Source: Rubrivivax sp.
GTDB lineage: Bacteria; Pseudomonadota; Gammaproteobacteria; Burkholderiales; Burkholderiaceae_C
Assembly: GCA_020248915.1 (NCBI GenBank)
Contig: JADCGP010000002.1
Location: 1 to 64,000 of the forward strand
Reading direction: 5' to 3'
DNA: 64,000 bases
In this document: positions 47,855 through 56,616 of the stretch, in pieces
How the letters are laid out: every line of letters starts with the position of its first letter
Position numbering within the stretch: position 1 is the stretch's first letter
Program-made: the position numbers and the translations under genes
Notes under the pieces: generated by a model
What the model was told of the DNA's origin: nothing
What the model saw: only the letters and a program-made list of their open reading frames with translations
The model's database searches: none

Positions 47855-49189
47855 CTAGCCGATCCTGCCCAGGGCTTCCTTGGCGGCGGCCTGTCCCGCC
47901 AGCAGGGCGCCTTCGATCTGCCCGGGCATGTGGACCGAGGTCTCAGCGCCGGCCCAGAAGATGCGGCCTTCGTGGCTGCGCAGGTACGCACCAACCTGCG
48001 ACCAGACGCCCGGCGGCGGGGCGGCGACGCAGCCACGGCTGAAGGGCTCGAGGAGCCAGTAGTGGTCCTCGTAGGCCAGCGGCTGCAGCGCGCGCGGCCC
48101 GAAGAAGCGGGCCATCCGCCGGCAGATGAGCTCCTTGCGGGTGGCGGAGTCCTGTTGCGACACGCGCACCGATTCGGACGCGCCGAAGAATCCCGTCAGC
48201 ACGCCCCGCGTCCTCGAGGTCGATCCGTCGAAGGCGATGAGGCCTGGGCCGATCACGCTTCCAGAGCAACCGGCCTCGCGCCAGAACGGCGCGTCGTAGA
48301 CGATCTGGAACTTGAGATCGCTCGACGTGAGATACCTACGTTGCAGGATCGTGCGGCCGGCAGACAGGTCGGGTTCGAACCGGATGTGCTCCGCGACCGC
48401 GGGTGGCAACGCCACCACGACAGCGCCTGCCGACCAGGTCGTCCCGTCTGCGGTGGCGACTTCGACGCCAGCGGCTGTCTGCGCGACACGGGTGACAGGA
48501 CGGCCCGTCAGTACCCGGGGCGACAGCGAGTCCGCCATCCGTTCCGCGAGCAGGGACGCGCCTTCCGGGAAGACTTCGCTGTCGTGCGGCTCCGCGCTTA
48601 AACCCATCAGGGACAGGAAGCCGCCGTTGGCCTTCGCGTAGAAGAGGGCGTGCAGCATCGAGACTTGGTCCGGGACGCCGATGAATCCCTCGCAGACGGC
48701 GTGGACCAGTGGGCGGGCCTTCTCAGGCATTCGCGCTTCACAGTACGAGGCCACCGTCATCGTGTCGAGCCGTCGCGCCTCGTCGGAGGCCCCCGGGGCA
48801 TGCACGTCGATCGTTTCGGCCAATTCATCGAGCTCCGAGACGACCAGCCCGAGGGCGCTGCGGTCGAACGGAGGCTGGTCCGATATGTTGACCGGCTCCG
48901 CGCTCCCGTTTGGAAGGTCGTAGTGGAGGTCGACGCCGCCGCTGGGCCGATCCTGCGTGGCCACGCCGAAAGTGCGCGCCAGTTCCTTGACCTGCAGCTG
49001 TCCGGGGCCGACCCATTGCGCCCCGAGCTCGACGACGGTGCCGCCCGCGGAACGCGACATGACGCGTCCTCCCACGCGGTCGCGCGCTTCGAGCGCAAGC
49101 ACCCGGGCGCCCTCTTCGACGGCCCGACGTGCGGCGGCCAGGCCCGAGAAGCCGCATCCGATGACGATGACATCCAGCCTACTGCTCAC
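47855..49189 (-). CDS. Flavin-dependent amine oxidase (monoamine-oxidase family)
   Basis: FAD enzyme oxidising an amine to an imine/aldehyde with O2, 444 aa. The ADP-binding motif VIGCGFSGLAAARRAVEEGARVLALEARDRVGGRV is at the N-terminus, VVELGAQWVGPGQLQVKELARTFGV follows, and the C-terminal FAD loop is IFWAGAETSVHMPGQIEGALLAGQAAAKEA. FSRGC near residue 395 could supply a flavin-linking Cys. The start is GTG 49189, with AGAGG eight bases upstream; a longer frame to 49240 lacks this. It shares a 175-bp divergent promoter region with the guanidino operon and probably belongs to the same pathway. Confidence 0.88.
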   Translation of the reverse strand: MSSRLDVIVIGCGFSGLAAARRAVEEGARVLALEARDRVGGRVMSRSAGGTVVELGAQWVGPGQLQVKELARTFGVATQDRPSGGVDLHYDLPNGSAEPVNISDQPPFDRSALGLVVSELDELAETIDVHAPGASDEARRLDTMTVASYCEARMPEKARPLVHAVCEGFIGVPDQVSMLHALFYAKANGGFLSLMGLSAEPHDSEVFPEGASLLAERMADSLSPRVLTGRPVTRVAQTAAGVEVATADGTTWSAGAVVVALPPAVAEHIRFEPDLSAGRTILQRRYLTSSDLKFQIVYDAPFWREAGCSGSVIGPGLIAFDGSTSRTRGVLTGFFGASESVRVSQQDSATRKELICRRMARFFGPRALQPLAYEDHYWLLEPFSRGCVAAPPPGVWSQVGAYLRSHEGRIFWAGAETSVHMPGQIEGALLAGQAAAKEALGRIG

Positions 49190-49364
49190 CACGCTCACCT
49201 CTCGAAGGTTGATTCCGACTCCAAGTCGCCCAGGCTTCACGTACGAGGACTGCCGGTCGACGACCGCGGGAAGACCCTAGGCTTTTTTTTATGCAGGTGC
49301 TCAACAATAAACGAACTGTACCACCGAGCCTCTTCTCCTCGCAAGTTGCCATCGGACTTCCGCA
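49190..49364. promoter_or_regulatory. Divergent control region of the amine/guanidino cluster
   Basis: An AT-rich island (about 49281-49315) with eight consecutive T (49283-49290) and CAACAATAAACG stands out in otherwise GC-rich DNA. It lies between the amine oxidase and the Rieske-like gene, where both promoters must be. I could not define a convincing -35/-10 pair or a clear dyad. It is the likely target of the TetR regulator encoded in the operon (inference). Confidence 0.35.
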
Positions 49365-50609
49365 GTGTCGAGTCGCCACCCCCCCTTCTCGCCCGTTCTA
49401 GACCCGTCGGAGTGCGTGACGCCTCCGCTCACACGCGAGGAACTGCATCGCATCGCCGAGCCGATCGAGCAGGCGCGCACGCTGCCCCCGCGCGCCTTCA
49501 CCGACGAGATCTTCTTCGAGGCGGAGCGCCGTCGGGTGTTCGGGGCGGGGTGGATGGCGCTCGCGTTCGCCGCCGACACCCCCCAGCCCGGCGATGCGAC
49601 GCCGATCGACGCGCTGGGTACGCCTTTGCTGGTCGTGCGGCAACTCGACGGAAGCATCGCGGTGCTCCACAACCTCTCGCCTTACGACGCTTGTCCGGTT
49701 CTGATCGATCCCGTCCGCGGCACAGCCGAGCTCGTGTCGGCGTACCACGGCTGGCGCTTCGACCTGAGCGGCCGTCTGCTTGCAGCACCGTTCTGGAACG
49801 GCCGCCCCGATGCCATTGCCCGCGATGTCGCGCTGGGCCGAAAGAACCTGGCCCGGATCCGCAGCGCCGTCTGGTGCGGCGTCGTCTTCGTCGACCTCGG
49901 CGGCAATGCACCACCCTTCGACATCTACATCCGGCCGCTCCGCCAGCGCGTGCCGGATCTCGCGGAGGACGCCCTGGCGGCTGCAACGGGGCCGATGGAA
50001 TCCGTCGACACGGCCGCCAACTGGAAGACCCTGTTCGAGAACACGTGCATCAACGTCTACCACGAGGGCTTCGTCCACCGCCTCTACAAGGCCGCGGCCG
50101 AGGTGCCCCGCGTGGATGCCCAGGGACGCAAGACCTTCGAGGAGATCTGCGACGACGGCCTGTACGGACTGGGCTTCGGGGCCGAGGCGGCCCTGGCGGC
50201 CTACGGCGACTCGGGCCTGCCCTTGCTGCCGTGGCGCAATGCATCGGGCCGCCAGGGCTGCCTGATCGTCTCGCTCTACCCGAGCCTGCACTTCACTGTG
50301 ATGCGCGACCACATCGTGGTCACCATCGCACTGCCGCTCGGGCCGCACGCCACCCGCAGCCGCACCTGGACGCTGTTCGCCGAGGCCGCTTGCAGCGACG
50401 AGCACGAGATGACGCGCCTGCTCGTCACGCAAGCCATGGTCGCCGCGGGAAGCGAGGACGCGCGCATCTGCGAGGCGATCCAGTCCGCCCGGCGCTCGCT
50501 GCTGGCCGAGCCGAGCCCCTACTGCCCCTTCTGGGATCGCATGCACCACGACTTCACGCAACGCGTGGCGCAGGCTTACGCACGTGCCCTTCGCCACCAG
50601 GACGCTTGA
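49365..50609 (+). CDS. Rieske-type oxygenase alpha-subunit homologue lacking Rieske cluster ligands
   Basis: 414 aa with the overall sequence of a ring-hydroxylating oxygenase alpha subunit. The Rieske domain should show CxH and CxxH; here the places read HNLSPYDA and VSAYHGWRFDLSGRL, so Ser105, Tyr107 and Ser125 replace Cys, His, Cys and only His128 remains. The catalytic domain keeps ENTCINVYHEGFVH (His233, His238) and GSEDARICEAIQSARRSL (Asp365), the 2-His-1-carboxylate iron site, though the bridging Asp is Asn230. The substitutions are in clean coding sequence without frameshift. The start is GTG 49365 (or GTG 49416). First gene of the operon; the hydrolase follows after five bases. Confidence 0.85.
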   Translation: MSSRHPPFSPVLDPSECVTPPLTREELHRIAEPIEQARTLPPRAFTDEIFFEAERRRVFGAGWMALAFAADTPQPGDATPIDALGTPLLVVRQLDGSIAVLHNLSPYDACPVLIDPVRGTAELVSAYHGWRFDLSGRLLAAPFWNGRPDAIARDVALGRKNLARIRSAVWCGVVFVDLGGNAPPFDIYIRPLRQRVPDLAEDALAAATGPMESVDTAANWKTLFENTCINVYHEGFVHRLYKAAAEVPRVDAQGRKTFEEICDDGLYGLGFGAEAALAAYGDSGLPLLPWRNASGRQGCLIVSLYPSLHFTVMRDHIVVTIALPLGPHATRSRTWTLFAEAACSDEHEMTRLLVTQAMVAAGSEDARICEAIQSARRSLLAEPSPYCPFWDRMHHDFTQRVAQAYARALRHQDA

Positions 50610-50614
50610 CTCAC

Positions 50615-51514
50615 ATGGCAACGACCGTACAGACTGAACGAGGCCGGTTCTGCTATGCCTGGCACGGTCCGCGCGACCGGCCCCCCATCGTCGCCATCGG
50701 CGGGCTGACCGACCAGCTCGACCACTGGCCCGAGGCGTGGGCCCCGGCCTTCGCGGCGCAGGGTCATCCGCTGCTGGTCTTCGACGCCCGCGACACCGGG
50801 CTCAGCGACCACCTCGATCATCTGAGCCTGCCCAGTGCCAAGGAACTGGCCCTGATCGCGCTGGGCCTGCCCTCGAAGCACAAGGCGCTGTATACCCTCG
50901 GTGACATGGCCGAGGACGTCCGCGCCATCACGCACAGCCTGGGGGTGCCGAGCTTCCACGTCATCGGCTACTCGATGGGCGGACAAGTCGCGCAGGCCCT
51001 CGCGCTGGCCCACCCGCAAGCCGTCCTGTCGATGACGCTCCTCTTCAGCACGAGCGGCGTCGAGTCCTTGCCGCTGCCGCCGCCCAGTCTCTTTGCTGCG
51101 CTGCTCGGGTGCTGCAGCCGGGCCGCGGACGAGGCCAGGGCCGTGGGCGATCTCCTGAAGCTGCTGCGACTGACACGCAGCCCGGTGTTCGGCCAACCCG
51201 AGAGCGAGCTCGAGCAGGCGGCTCAGGCATCGGTCCGGCGCGCCTACCGGCCAGAGGGTGTAGCGCGCCACCTGCATGCCGTCCTCACGTCGGAACCCGT
51301 TGCGCCACGCCTGGGGGCCGTCGGGTGTCCCACTCTCGTACTGCAGGGCGGCGAGGATCCCTTCTTCTCTGCGGCGCACGGTGCAGACCTGGCCCGCCGG
51401 ATCCCAGGCGCACGGCTCGAGTCGATCCCTGACGCCGGCCATGCCCTGGAACCCGCCATCGCTCAGGCGCTGGCCGACGCCGTGCTGCGGAACGTCTCAC
51501 TGAAGCCGAGGTGA
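50615..51514 (+). CDS. Alpha/beta hydrolase
   Basis: A 299-aa alpha/beta-fold enzyme. GGLTDQLDHWPEAW is the oxyanion loop, FDARDTGLSDHLDHL the typical second loop, Ser120 the nucleophile in IGYSMGGQVAQALAL, and LQGGEDPFFSAAHG plus IPDAGHALEPAIA supply acid and His. The nearest look-alikes are esterases and C-C hydrolases of catabolic clusters. It lies five bases after the Rieske-like gene and five bases before the TetR gene. The substrate is unknown. Confidence 0.87.
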   Translation: MATTVQTERGRFCYAWHGPRDRPPIVAIGGLTDQLDHWPEAWAPAFAAQGHPLLVFDARDTGLSDHLDHLSLPSAKELALIALGLPSKHKALYTLGDMAEDVRAITHSLGVPSFHVIGYSMGGQVAQALALAHPQAVLSMTLLFSTSGVESLPLPPPSLFAALLGCCSRAADEARAVGDLLKLLRLTRSPVFGQPESELEQAAQASVRRAYRPEGVARHLHAVLTSEPVAPRLGAVGCPTLVLQGGEDPFFSAAHGADLARRIPGARLESIPDAGHALEPAIAQALADAVLRNVSLKPR

Positions 51515-51518
51515 CCGA

Positions 51519-52217
51519 ATGCCCAAGATCGTCGATCACGACGAGGTCCGCCTCAAGCTGGCGGCTGCAACCCAGAGAGTCATCGCGCGGGTCGGCGCGC
51601 ATGGCGCCACTTTGCGCGCCGTGGCCAAGGAGGCCGGCGTCAGCCCCGCCTTGCCGATGCACTACTTCGACAGCGTCGAGGAGATCGTGGCCTTCGCGTT
51701 CACCACCGGGGCGAACGAAGAGGTCGCCGCGCTGCACGCCTTGGTGACTCAGGGCGGACGGGACGCGGCAGCGCGACTGTCCGCCTTGATCCACCACCTG
51801 GTGGGCGACGGCTCCAAGGCACAGAACGAGCAGATGCTCCAGCTGCTTCACTTCATGGCGTACAGCCACGAGCGCGCCGATCTGTCTGCCTTGCACGCGC
51901 AGTGGTACGAGCGCTGCCTCGACCTGATCGCGCCGCTGATCGCCGAGCACTTGGCCGCGAGACCCAGGACCCTGTCCGAGCCGCTGGCGAGTCCCCGCGT
52001 AGAGGCCTCGATCCTGCTGGCCATGAGCGACGGTTGCGGCCTGCAGCGCCTGTCCTCCGAGCGCAACGCGCAGGCGAGACAGCGAGCGTGCGCAGACCTC
52101 CTCCGGCAGCGATATGGCCTCACGAGCGCCGACGCCGCCGACCCGGGCACCGCTTCCCGGAGCTCGGCGACACGTCGACCGTCGGCCAAGGGTCGCGCGC
52201 CTCGGAAGCCGTCGTGA
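51519..52217 (+). CDS. TetR family transcriptional regulator
   Basis: A 232-aa regulator. The N-terminal helix-turn-helix (about 8-55) reads VRLKLAAATQRVIARVGAHGATLRAVAKEAGVSPALPMHYFDSVEEIV, with the TetR-typical YF near the end of the recognition helix. The C-terminal ligand domain ends in a basic Ser/Arg/Pro tail. It sits third in the operon and shares GTGA with the MFS gene, so it probably controls its own operon and the divergent amine oxidase. The inducer would be the pathway substrate (inference). Confidence 0.88.
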   Translation: MPKIVDHDEVRLKLAAATQRVIARVGAHGATLRAVAKEAGVSPALPMHYFDSVEEIVAFAFTTGANEEVAALHALVTQGGRDAAARLSALIHHLVGDGSKAQNEQMLQLLHFMAYSHERADLSALHAQWYERCLDLIAPLIAEHLAARPRTLSEPLASPRVEASILLAMSDGCGLQRLSSERNAQARQRACADLLRQRYGLTSADAADPGTASRSSATRRPSAKGRAPRKPS

Positions 52218-53470
52218 CGTTGCCAGCCGCCCCCTCGGAGATTGGCGCCACGACCGTGTCGGGCAGCCAGCGGGTGCTCGGCGGACCGGGCGTCGTGTTC
52301 GTCGTGCTTCTGGTCGGCATCGCGATGGGCCAGCTCGGCGGCATCCTGGCGCCGGCGCTCGTCGACGAATGGCGCGCGACGAAGGCGGCGGGGGGCGTCG
52401 GCATGAGCGAAGCCCATGCCGGCTTGACGACGAGCCTGGAGATACTCTGCGTCGCACTGGGCGCAGGCGTCTTCTCGATCCAGCCCCTGAGGCTGGGGAA
52501 GCGACTGCTGACCGCGTTGGCCGCGACATCGGCCGGCTTGTACGCACTGGCCGCTTCCGCCGCCACCCCTGAAGCGATCATTCCACTGCGTGCCACGGCC
52601 GGACTGCTCTCCGGGCTGGTGCTCGGGCGAATCTCCACCCTGCTGCCCTTGGCGCTGGAACCGCAGCGAATGGCCGGCGCGTTGACCATCGGCGTGACGC
52701 TGATCGGTGTGCCAGTGTTCCTGCTGTCGCAGTGGGTGCTGGGTGAGTTCGGCCCCGGTGCAGTCGCCTTGGTGCATGCGGCAACGCTGGCGTGCATGAC
52801 AGCGGCCCTGGCGCTCTTGCCCCTCCCCGAACCGGCGGCGGTCGTGGTCAGGAGCTGGGGCCTGCGCAAGCCGCCGGTCATCGAGCTGCGGATCATCGCG
52901 GCGCTGTTCGCGGTCGGCCTGGCCGACTCGATGCTCTACCCCTTCCTCAGTCTCTACGGACAGCCGCTGGGTGTGACGGGGCAGAGCCTTCTGCAGTTGC
53001 TGCTGCTGTCCGCTCTGGTGACTCCGTTGGGCGCCGCGGCGTGCTATCTGGTCAGGCGACCCGAGGCCACGCTGAGAGCGGCCCGGCTGCTGATCGCGGT
53101 CAAGGCGGCGGGTTGTGCGGCGTATGTGCTCGCACCGAACGGCACGGTCCTGGGCACGCTCTTCGTGGTGCAGGGGCTGTGCTTCTTCGCCATCGTTCCA
53201 AAGCTGCAGTCTCTGCTGGCGCGGCTCGACAGCACGGGTGACTCGGTCGCCCTGTCCACCGCCGCGCTGCTCGCAGCCCAGGGCACGGGCCCGCTGGTGA
53301 CGACCGCACTGCTGGCCACGACAACTCAGTCAGCGGCGCTGTTCAGCGGAGCCCTCGCTGCCGGACTGCTGGGCCTCGCGGCCGTCCTTGTGCTGCCCCG
53401 CTTCCGCCGCGGGCCATTCGTCGCTGCCGCGCGCGCTCGCCCAGACCACATCCGAGGAGACGGCCCTTGA
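52214..53470 (+). CDS. MFS transporter
   Basis: A 418-aa major facilitator with about twelve hydrophobic segments, from VVFVVLLVGIAMGQLGGILAPALVDEW to LFSGALAAGLLGLAAVLVLP. GTG 52214 overlaps the TetR stop. The gap between the two six-helix halves is at LPEPAAVVVRSWGLRKPPVIELRI. Substrate specificity is not visible; position suggests inner-membrane uptake of the amine/guanidino compound. It overlaps the DUF2147 gene (TTGA). Confidence 0.85.
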   Translation: MTLPAAPSEIGATTVSGSQRVLGGPGVVFVVLLVGIAMGQLGGILAPALVDEWRATKAAGGVGMSEAHAGLTTSLEILCVALGAGVFSIQPLRLGKRLLTALAATSAGLYALAASAATPEAIIPLRATAGLLSGLVLGRISTLLPLALEPQRMAGALTIGVTLIGVPVFLLSQWVLGEFGPGAVALVHAATLACMTAALALLPLPEPAAVVVRSWGLRKPPVIELRIIAALFAVGLADSMLYPFLSLYGQPLGVTGQSLLQLLLLSALVTPLGAAACYLVRRPEATLRAARLLIAVKAAGCAAYVLAPNGTVLGTLFVVQGLCFFAIVPKLQSLLARLDSTGDSVALSTAALLAAQGTGPLVTTALLATTTQSAALFSGALAAGLLGLAAVLVLPRFRRGPFVAAARARPDHIRGDGP

Positions 53471-53955
53471 AACCCCACCTCCAATTCAGCGCCCGCGCGT
53501 TACTCTCCCTGGCCGTCCTCAGCGGATCCTCCGTGGCTCAATCGGCGCCGGGCCTGCTGGGCCTGTGGCTCAGCCAGGACGGAAGGGACGTCACCGAGAT
53601 CCTTCCCTGCGGCACCACGCTCTGCGGGCGCCTCGTGCAGGCGCAGGGACTCAGGCCCGACGATCGAGACACGAGGAACCCGAATCCGACACTGCGGAGC
53701 GCGCCCCTGTGCAACCAGGTCTACATGGGCGGGTTCAAGCGCGAGTCCGATGCACGCTGGGTGAGCGGCTGGGTCTACGACTCGCGCGACGGCGGCTCCT
53801 ACACGAACGTGTCGCTCGAGTCCAAGGGTGAGCTGCTGGAGCTCACGGTGCGGGTGGGCTTCATCCGCCACACCGAGCGCATGACACGCCTGGACCCCGT
53901 CAAGGTGACGCGTTGCGGCACCGCCGACAACCCCGTTCGTCCGCTCGGACTTTGA
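53467..53955 (+). CDS. DUF2147 secreted protein
   Basis: A 162-aa exported protein starting at TTG 53467, which overlaps the MFS stop. The signal peptide is ALLSLAVLSGSSVAQSAP (cleavage near residue 27). The DUF2147 core has GLLGLWLSQDGRDVTEILPCGTTLCGRLVQ, with two Cys likely forming a disulphide, and SGWVYDSRDGGSYTNVSLESKGELLELTVRVG. The function of the family is unknown; a periplasmic lipocalin-like binder is often suspected. Its place between the inner-membrane carrier and the outer-membrane barrel suggests a periplasmic shuttle. Confidence 0.82.
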   Translation: MKPHLQFSARALLSLAVLSGSSVAQSAPGLLGLWLSQDGRDVTEILPCGTTLCGRLVQAQGLRPDDRDTRNPNPTLRSAPLCNQVYMGGFKRESDARWVSGWVYDSRDGGSYTNVSLESKGELLELTVRVGFIRHTERMTRLDPVKVTRCGTADNPVRPLGL

Positions 53956-53986
53956 GTGCGCCGCGCGCCGGCAAGGAGCCTCCCCC

Positions 53987-55489
53987 ATGACGACCGCGAT
54001 CCACGGACAACCCGCCACGGCCGCGCACCGGGCGACCTGCCGATGGCTCGTCGCCGCGGTGTTTCCCCTGGCCCTGCTGGCGGACCGGGCGCACGCCCAG
54101 TCGGCCATGGGCTTCAAGCCGGAGTTGTGGTGGGGCGCCGCAGTACTGGACGTGCGCAACGCGAACTTCGGTGCCGGCGCACCCGACTACCGGGCCCCGA
54201 GCCGCGTGATCGGCCCGCACGCCTCGTGGACGGAGCTTGCGGTCCGGCCGGGGTTCCAGCTCTCCGCAGCGTCGGGCGCGGGGGTTGTCGAGGCCAAACT
54301 GACGGCCGTGGGTGCAGCCACCCGGGGCTCGGGCGACGCCCAGGTGTACTCGTTCACCGCAGGACGACCGTCCAAGATCGCCGTCGAGGAAGCGTACCTG
54401 CGCTGGCGCTCGGGCGGCACCTTCGCGAGCCTGGGCAACAACGCCCTCGAGGTCACCGCGGGTCCGCAGGAGTTCACCGTCGGCGATTCCCTGCTGGTCG
54501 GCCAGGGGACGGTGAACGCGGGCCGCAAGGCGGCCAGCTGGCTGGTCCCGCGCGTCGCCTTCGCCGGTCCAATGACACTGCGCATCAACACCGCACCGGT
54601 GCGGATCGACGTCTTCGCGCTCGGCAACCGCTCGAGCCAGAAGGACGTCGCCGGCCTGGATCTGCCTCGGACCCGCTTCCGCGGCATCAACGTCGAGTGG
54701 TTCGACGGCGGCGACAACGCACGGTTCAAGTACGAAGAGCGCATGCAGTACGTCGGCCTTTTGCACATGCAGGTGCACAAGGCCGAGGAGGCGGGTCTGT
54801 ACCCTGGCGACCCCAACACCCTGGGCGCCCATCGCTCCGGGCTGCGCGTCACCTCGCTGCGCGCGGGCATGTTCGAAGCCCCGGGCCTGCCATCGCTGAG
54901 CGTGTTCGCCGAACTGGCCCGGCAGAGCAACGGCACGGCCGGGCGTCGCGTCGATGCACGCGCCTACAACGCCGAGATCGGCTGGGCGTTCGACGATTGG
55001 CCCTGGAGGCCACGGTTGCTGGCACGCGCGGCACGCTACTCGGGCGACGCCGACCCGACCGACGACATCGACCGGTCGTGGGATCCGATGTTCCTCGGCA
55101 GCAACGCCGCGAGGAACTACGGCGCGACGGTGCACGGCGAGATCGTCGGCCAGGGCTTTGCCTTCAACAGCAATCTCCGCGTGCGCTCCGTCGGCGCGCA
55201 GCTGCAGCCCGTCAGCGGGCTGAGGGTCTACCTCCTGCACTACCGCTTCCAGTGGGACCAGCCCGCGCAGTTCGGGAGTACGGAGCGGGACCTGGCTTCC
55301 GAGACCAATCTCCTGGCCGAGTGGCAGCCGCGCAGCGGCACGATCGTCTATGCAGGCCTTGCCACCGCCAGGCCCAGCGCGGGCGCCGCCGCGTTCTTCG
55401 CGGCCTTCGGCGACGCCGTGCAGGCGCCACTGGGGCCAGCCGATCGACACATCCGCCGCGCCCATCTGGGCATCACCCAGCAGTTCTGA
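53987..55489 (+). CDS. Outer-membrane beta-barrel protein (alginate-export-like porin)
   Basis: A 500-aa exported protein. The signal peptide region WLVAAVFPLALLADRAHAQ ends near residue 38. The mature chain shows alternating hydrophobic strands such as FKPELWWGAAVLDVRNANFG, KIAVEEAYLRWRSGGTFASLG, LRINTAPVRIDVFALGNRS and LRVYLLHYRFQWD, and ends HLGITQQF with the terminal Phe expected of outer-membrane proteins. The layout is like AlgE-type 18-strand barrels. In this operon it is likely the outer-membrane entry channel. It follows DUF2147 at 31 bp. Confidence 0.78.
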   Translation: MTTAIHGQPATAAHRATCRWLVAAVFPLALLADRAHAQSAMGFKPELWWGAAVLDVRNANFGAGAPDYRAPSRVIGPHASWTELAVRPGFQLSAASGAGVVEAKLTAVGAATRGSGDAQVYSFTAGRPSKIAVEEAYLRWRSGGTFASLGNNALEVTAGPQEFTVGDSLLVGQGTVNAGRKAASWLVPRVAFAGPMTLRINTAPVRIDVFALGNRSSQKDVAGLDLPRTRFRGINVEWFDGGDNARFKYEERMQYVGLLHMQVHKAEEAGLYPGDPNTLGAHRSGLRVTSLRAGMFEAPGLPSLSVFAELARQSNGTAGRRVDARAYNAEIGWAFDDWPWRPRLLARAARYSGDADPTDDIDRSWDPMFLGSNAARNYGATVHGEIVGQGFAFNSNLRVRSVGAQLQPVSGLRVYLLHYRFQWDQPAQFGSTERDLASETNLLAEWQPRSGTIVYAGLATARPSAGAAAFFAAFGDAVQAPLGPADRHIRRAHLGITQQF

Positions 55490-55524
55490 CGCGTTGCCCA
55501 AGCCCCTGCCACGCGAGCGCCACG

Positions 55525-56616
55525 ATGCCGAAGACACTCGACTCCGCACCAGCCTACGACGGCTTTTCGATGCCCGGCGAGTTCGAACGTCACCGCCGCT
55601 GCTGGCTGGTCTGGCCCGAGCGCACGGAGTACTTCCGTCAGGGTGCGAAGCCGGCGCAGCGCGCCTTGGTGCGGATCGCGACCGCTATCGCGCAAGGCGA
55701 GCCGGTCGCGGTGTGCGTGTCGGCGCGCCAGTTCGACAACGCCGTGCGGATGCTGCCCCCGCAGGTCCGGGTGATCGAGCTCTCCACGGACGACATGTGG
55801 ATCCGCGACTGCGGTCCGTGCTTCGTGCGCCACCCGCGCGGAGAGGTGCGGGTGGTGGACTTCGCGTTCAACGGCTGGGCCGGTCTGGCCCATGGGTTGC
55901 CGGTCGCCTACCAGCTGGACGACCTCGTCCCGCGGAAGATCGCGCAGTTGGAGGGGATGGACCGCTACGTCTGCGATCTGGTCGCCGAGGGCGGCAACCT
56001 TTGCAGCGACGGTCAGGGCACGCTCATCGTGACGGCCGAGAACCTGCTGGATCCGGCGCGCAACACCGCGGGTCGTTCGCGACAGGAGATCGAGTCGGTG
56101 CTTTGCAGCCACCTGGGCGCGCGCAAGGTCATCTGGCTTGAGCGCGGTCTTCGACACGACGTCACGCTCGGCCACTGCGACAACCTGGCCTGCTTCGTGC
56201 GGCCCGGGGTGGTCGTCCAGACCTGGGTCGACGACCCAGCCGACCCCCAGTTCGATGTCTGCCGCGAGGTCCACGCGGTGCTAGCCCGTGCCACCGACGC
56301 GCGGGGCCGCGCGCTGGAGGTGCACCGCCTGCATCAACCCGAACCGATGTTCGTGCAGGCGGAGGATCTGGACGGGCTCGACGCCGGCCCCTGGCTCGAC
56401 GGGCGGCGCGTCGGCGATCCGATTGCCGCCTCGTACGTGAACTTCTACATTGCCAACCGGGCCATCGTGATGCCCGGCTACGGCACGCGCGACGAGTCTG
56501 CGCGCGCCACGCTCCAGGGGCTCTTTCCCGAGCGGCCGGTCCTGGTCGTGCCGGCGCGCGAGATCCTGCTGGGCGGCGGCTCGATCCACTGCATCACGCA
56601 GCAGCAGCCCGAGTGA
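55525..56616 (+). CDS. Agmatine deiminase family protein (guanidine-modifying)
   Basis: A 363-aa member of the AguA/peptidylarginine-deiminase (PAD_porph) family, which hydrolyses a guanidino group to a carbamoyl group plus ammonia. All catalytic residues are present: Asp95 in DDMWIRDCGP, Glu155 in VAEGGNLCSDG, His217 and Asp219 in LGHCDNLACF, and the nucleophile Cys356 in GGGSIHCITQQ. Substitutions around the pocket (CGPCF rather than the usual TGPTF, GNLC rather than GSIH) suggest a substrate other than agmatine. It is 35 bp after the barrel gene and overlaps the amidase (GTGA). Confidence 0.88.
   Translation: MPKTLDSAPAYDGFSMPGEFERHRRCWLVWPERTEYFRQGAKPAQRALVRIATAIAQGEPVAVCVSARQFDNAVRMLPPQVRVIELSTDDMWIRDCGPCFVRHPRGEVRVVDFAFNGWAGLAHGLPVAYQLDDLVPRKIAQLEGMDRYVCDLVAEGGNLCSDGQGTLIVTAENLLDPARNTAGRSRQEIESVLCSHLGARKVIWLERGLRHDVTLGHCDNLACFVRPGVVVQTWVDDPADPQFDVCREVHAVLARATDARGRALEVHRLHQPEPMFVQAEDLDGLDAGPWLDGRRVGDPIAASYVNFYIANRAIVMPGYGTRDESARATLQGLFPERPVLVVPAREILLGGGSIHCITQQQPE

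Noticed and set aside
49283..49290. Intrinsic terminator at the run of eight T
   Set aside because: No stable GC hairpin lies directly upstream on the plus strand, and the site is in a divergent promoter region where a terminator is not expected.
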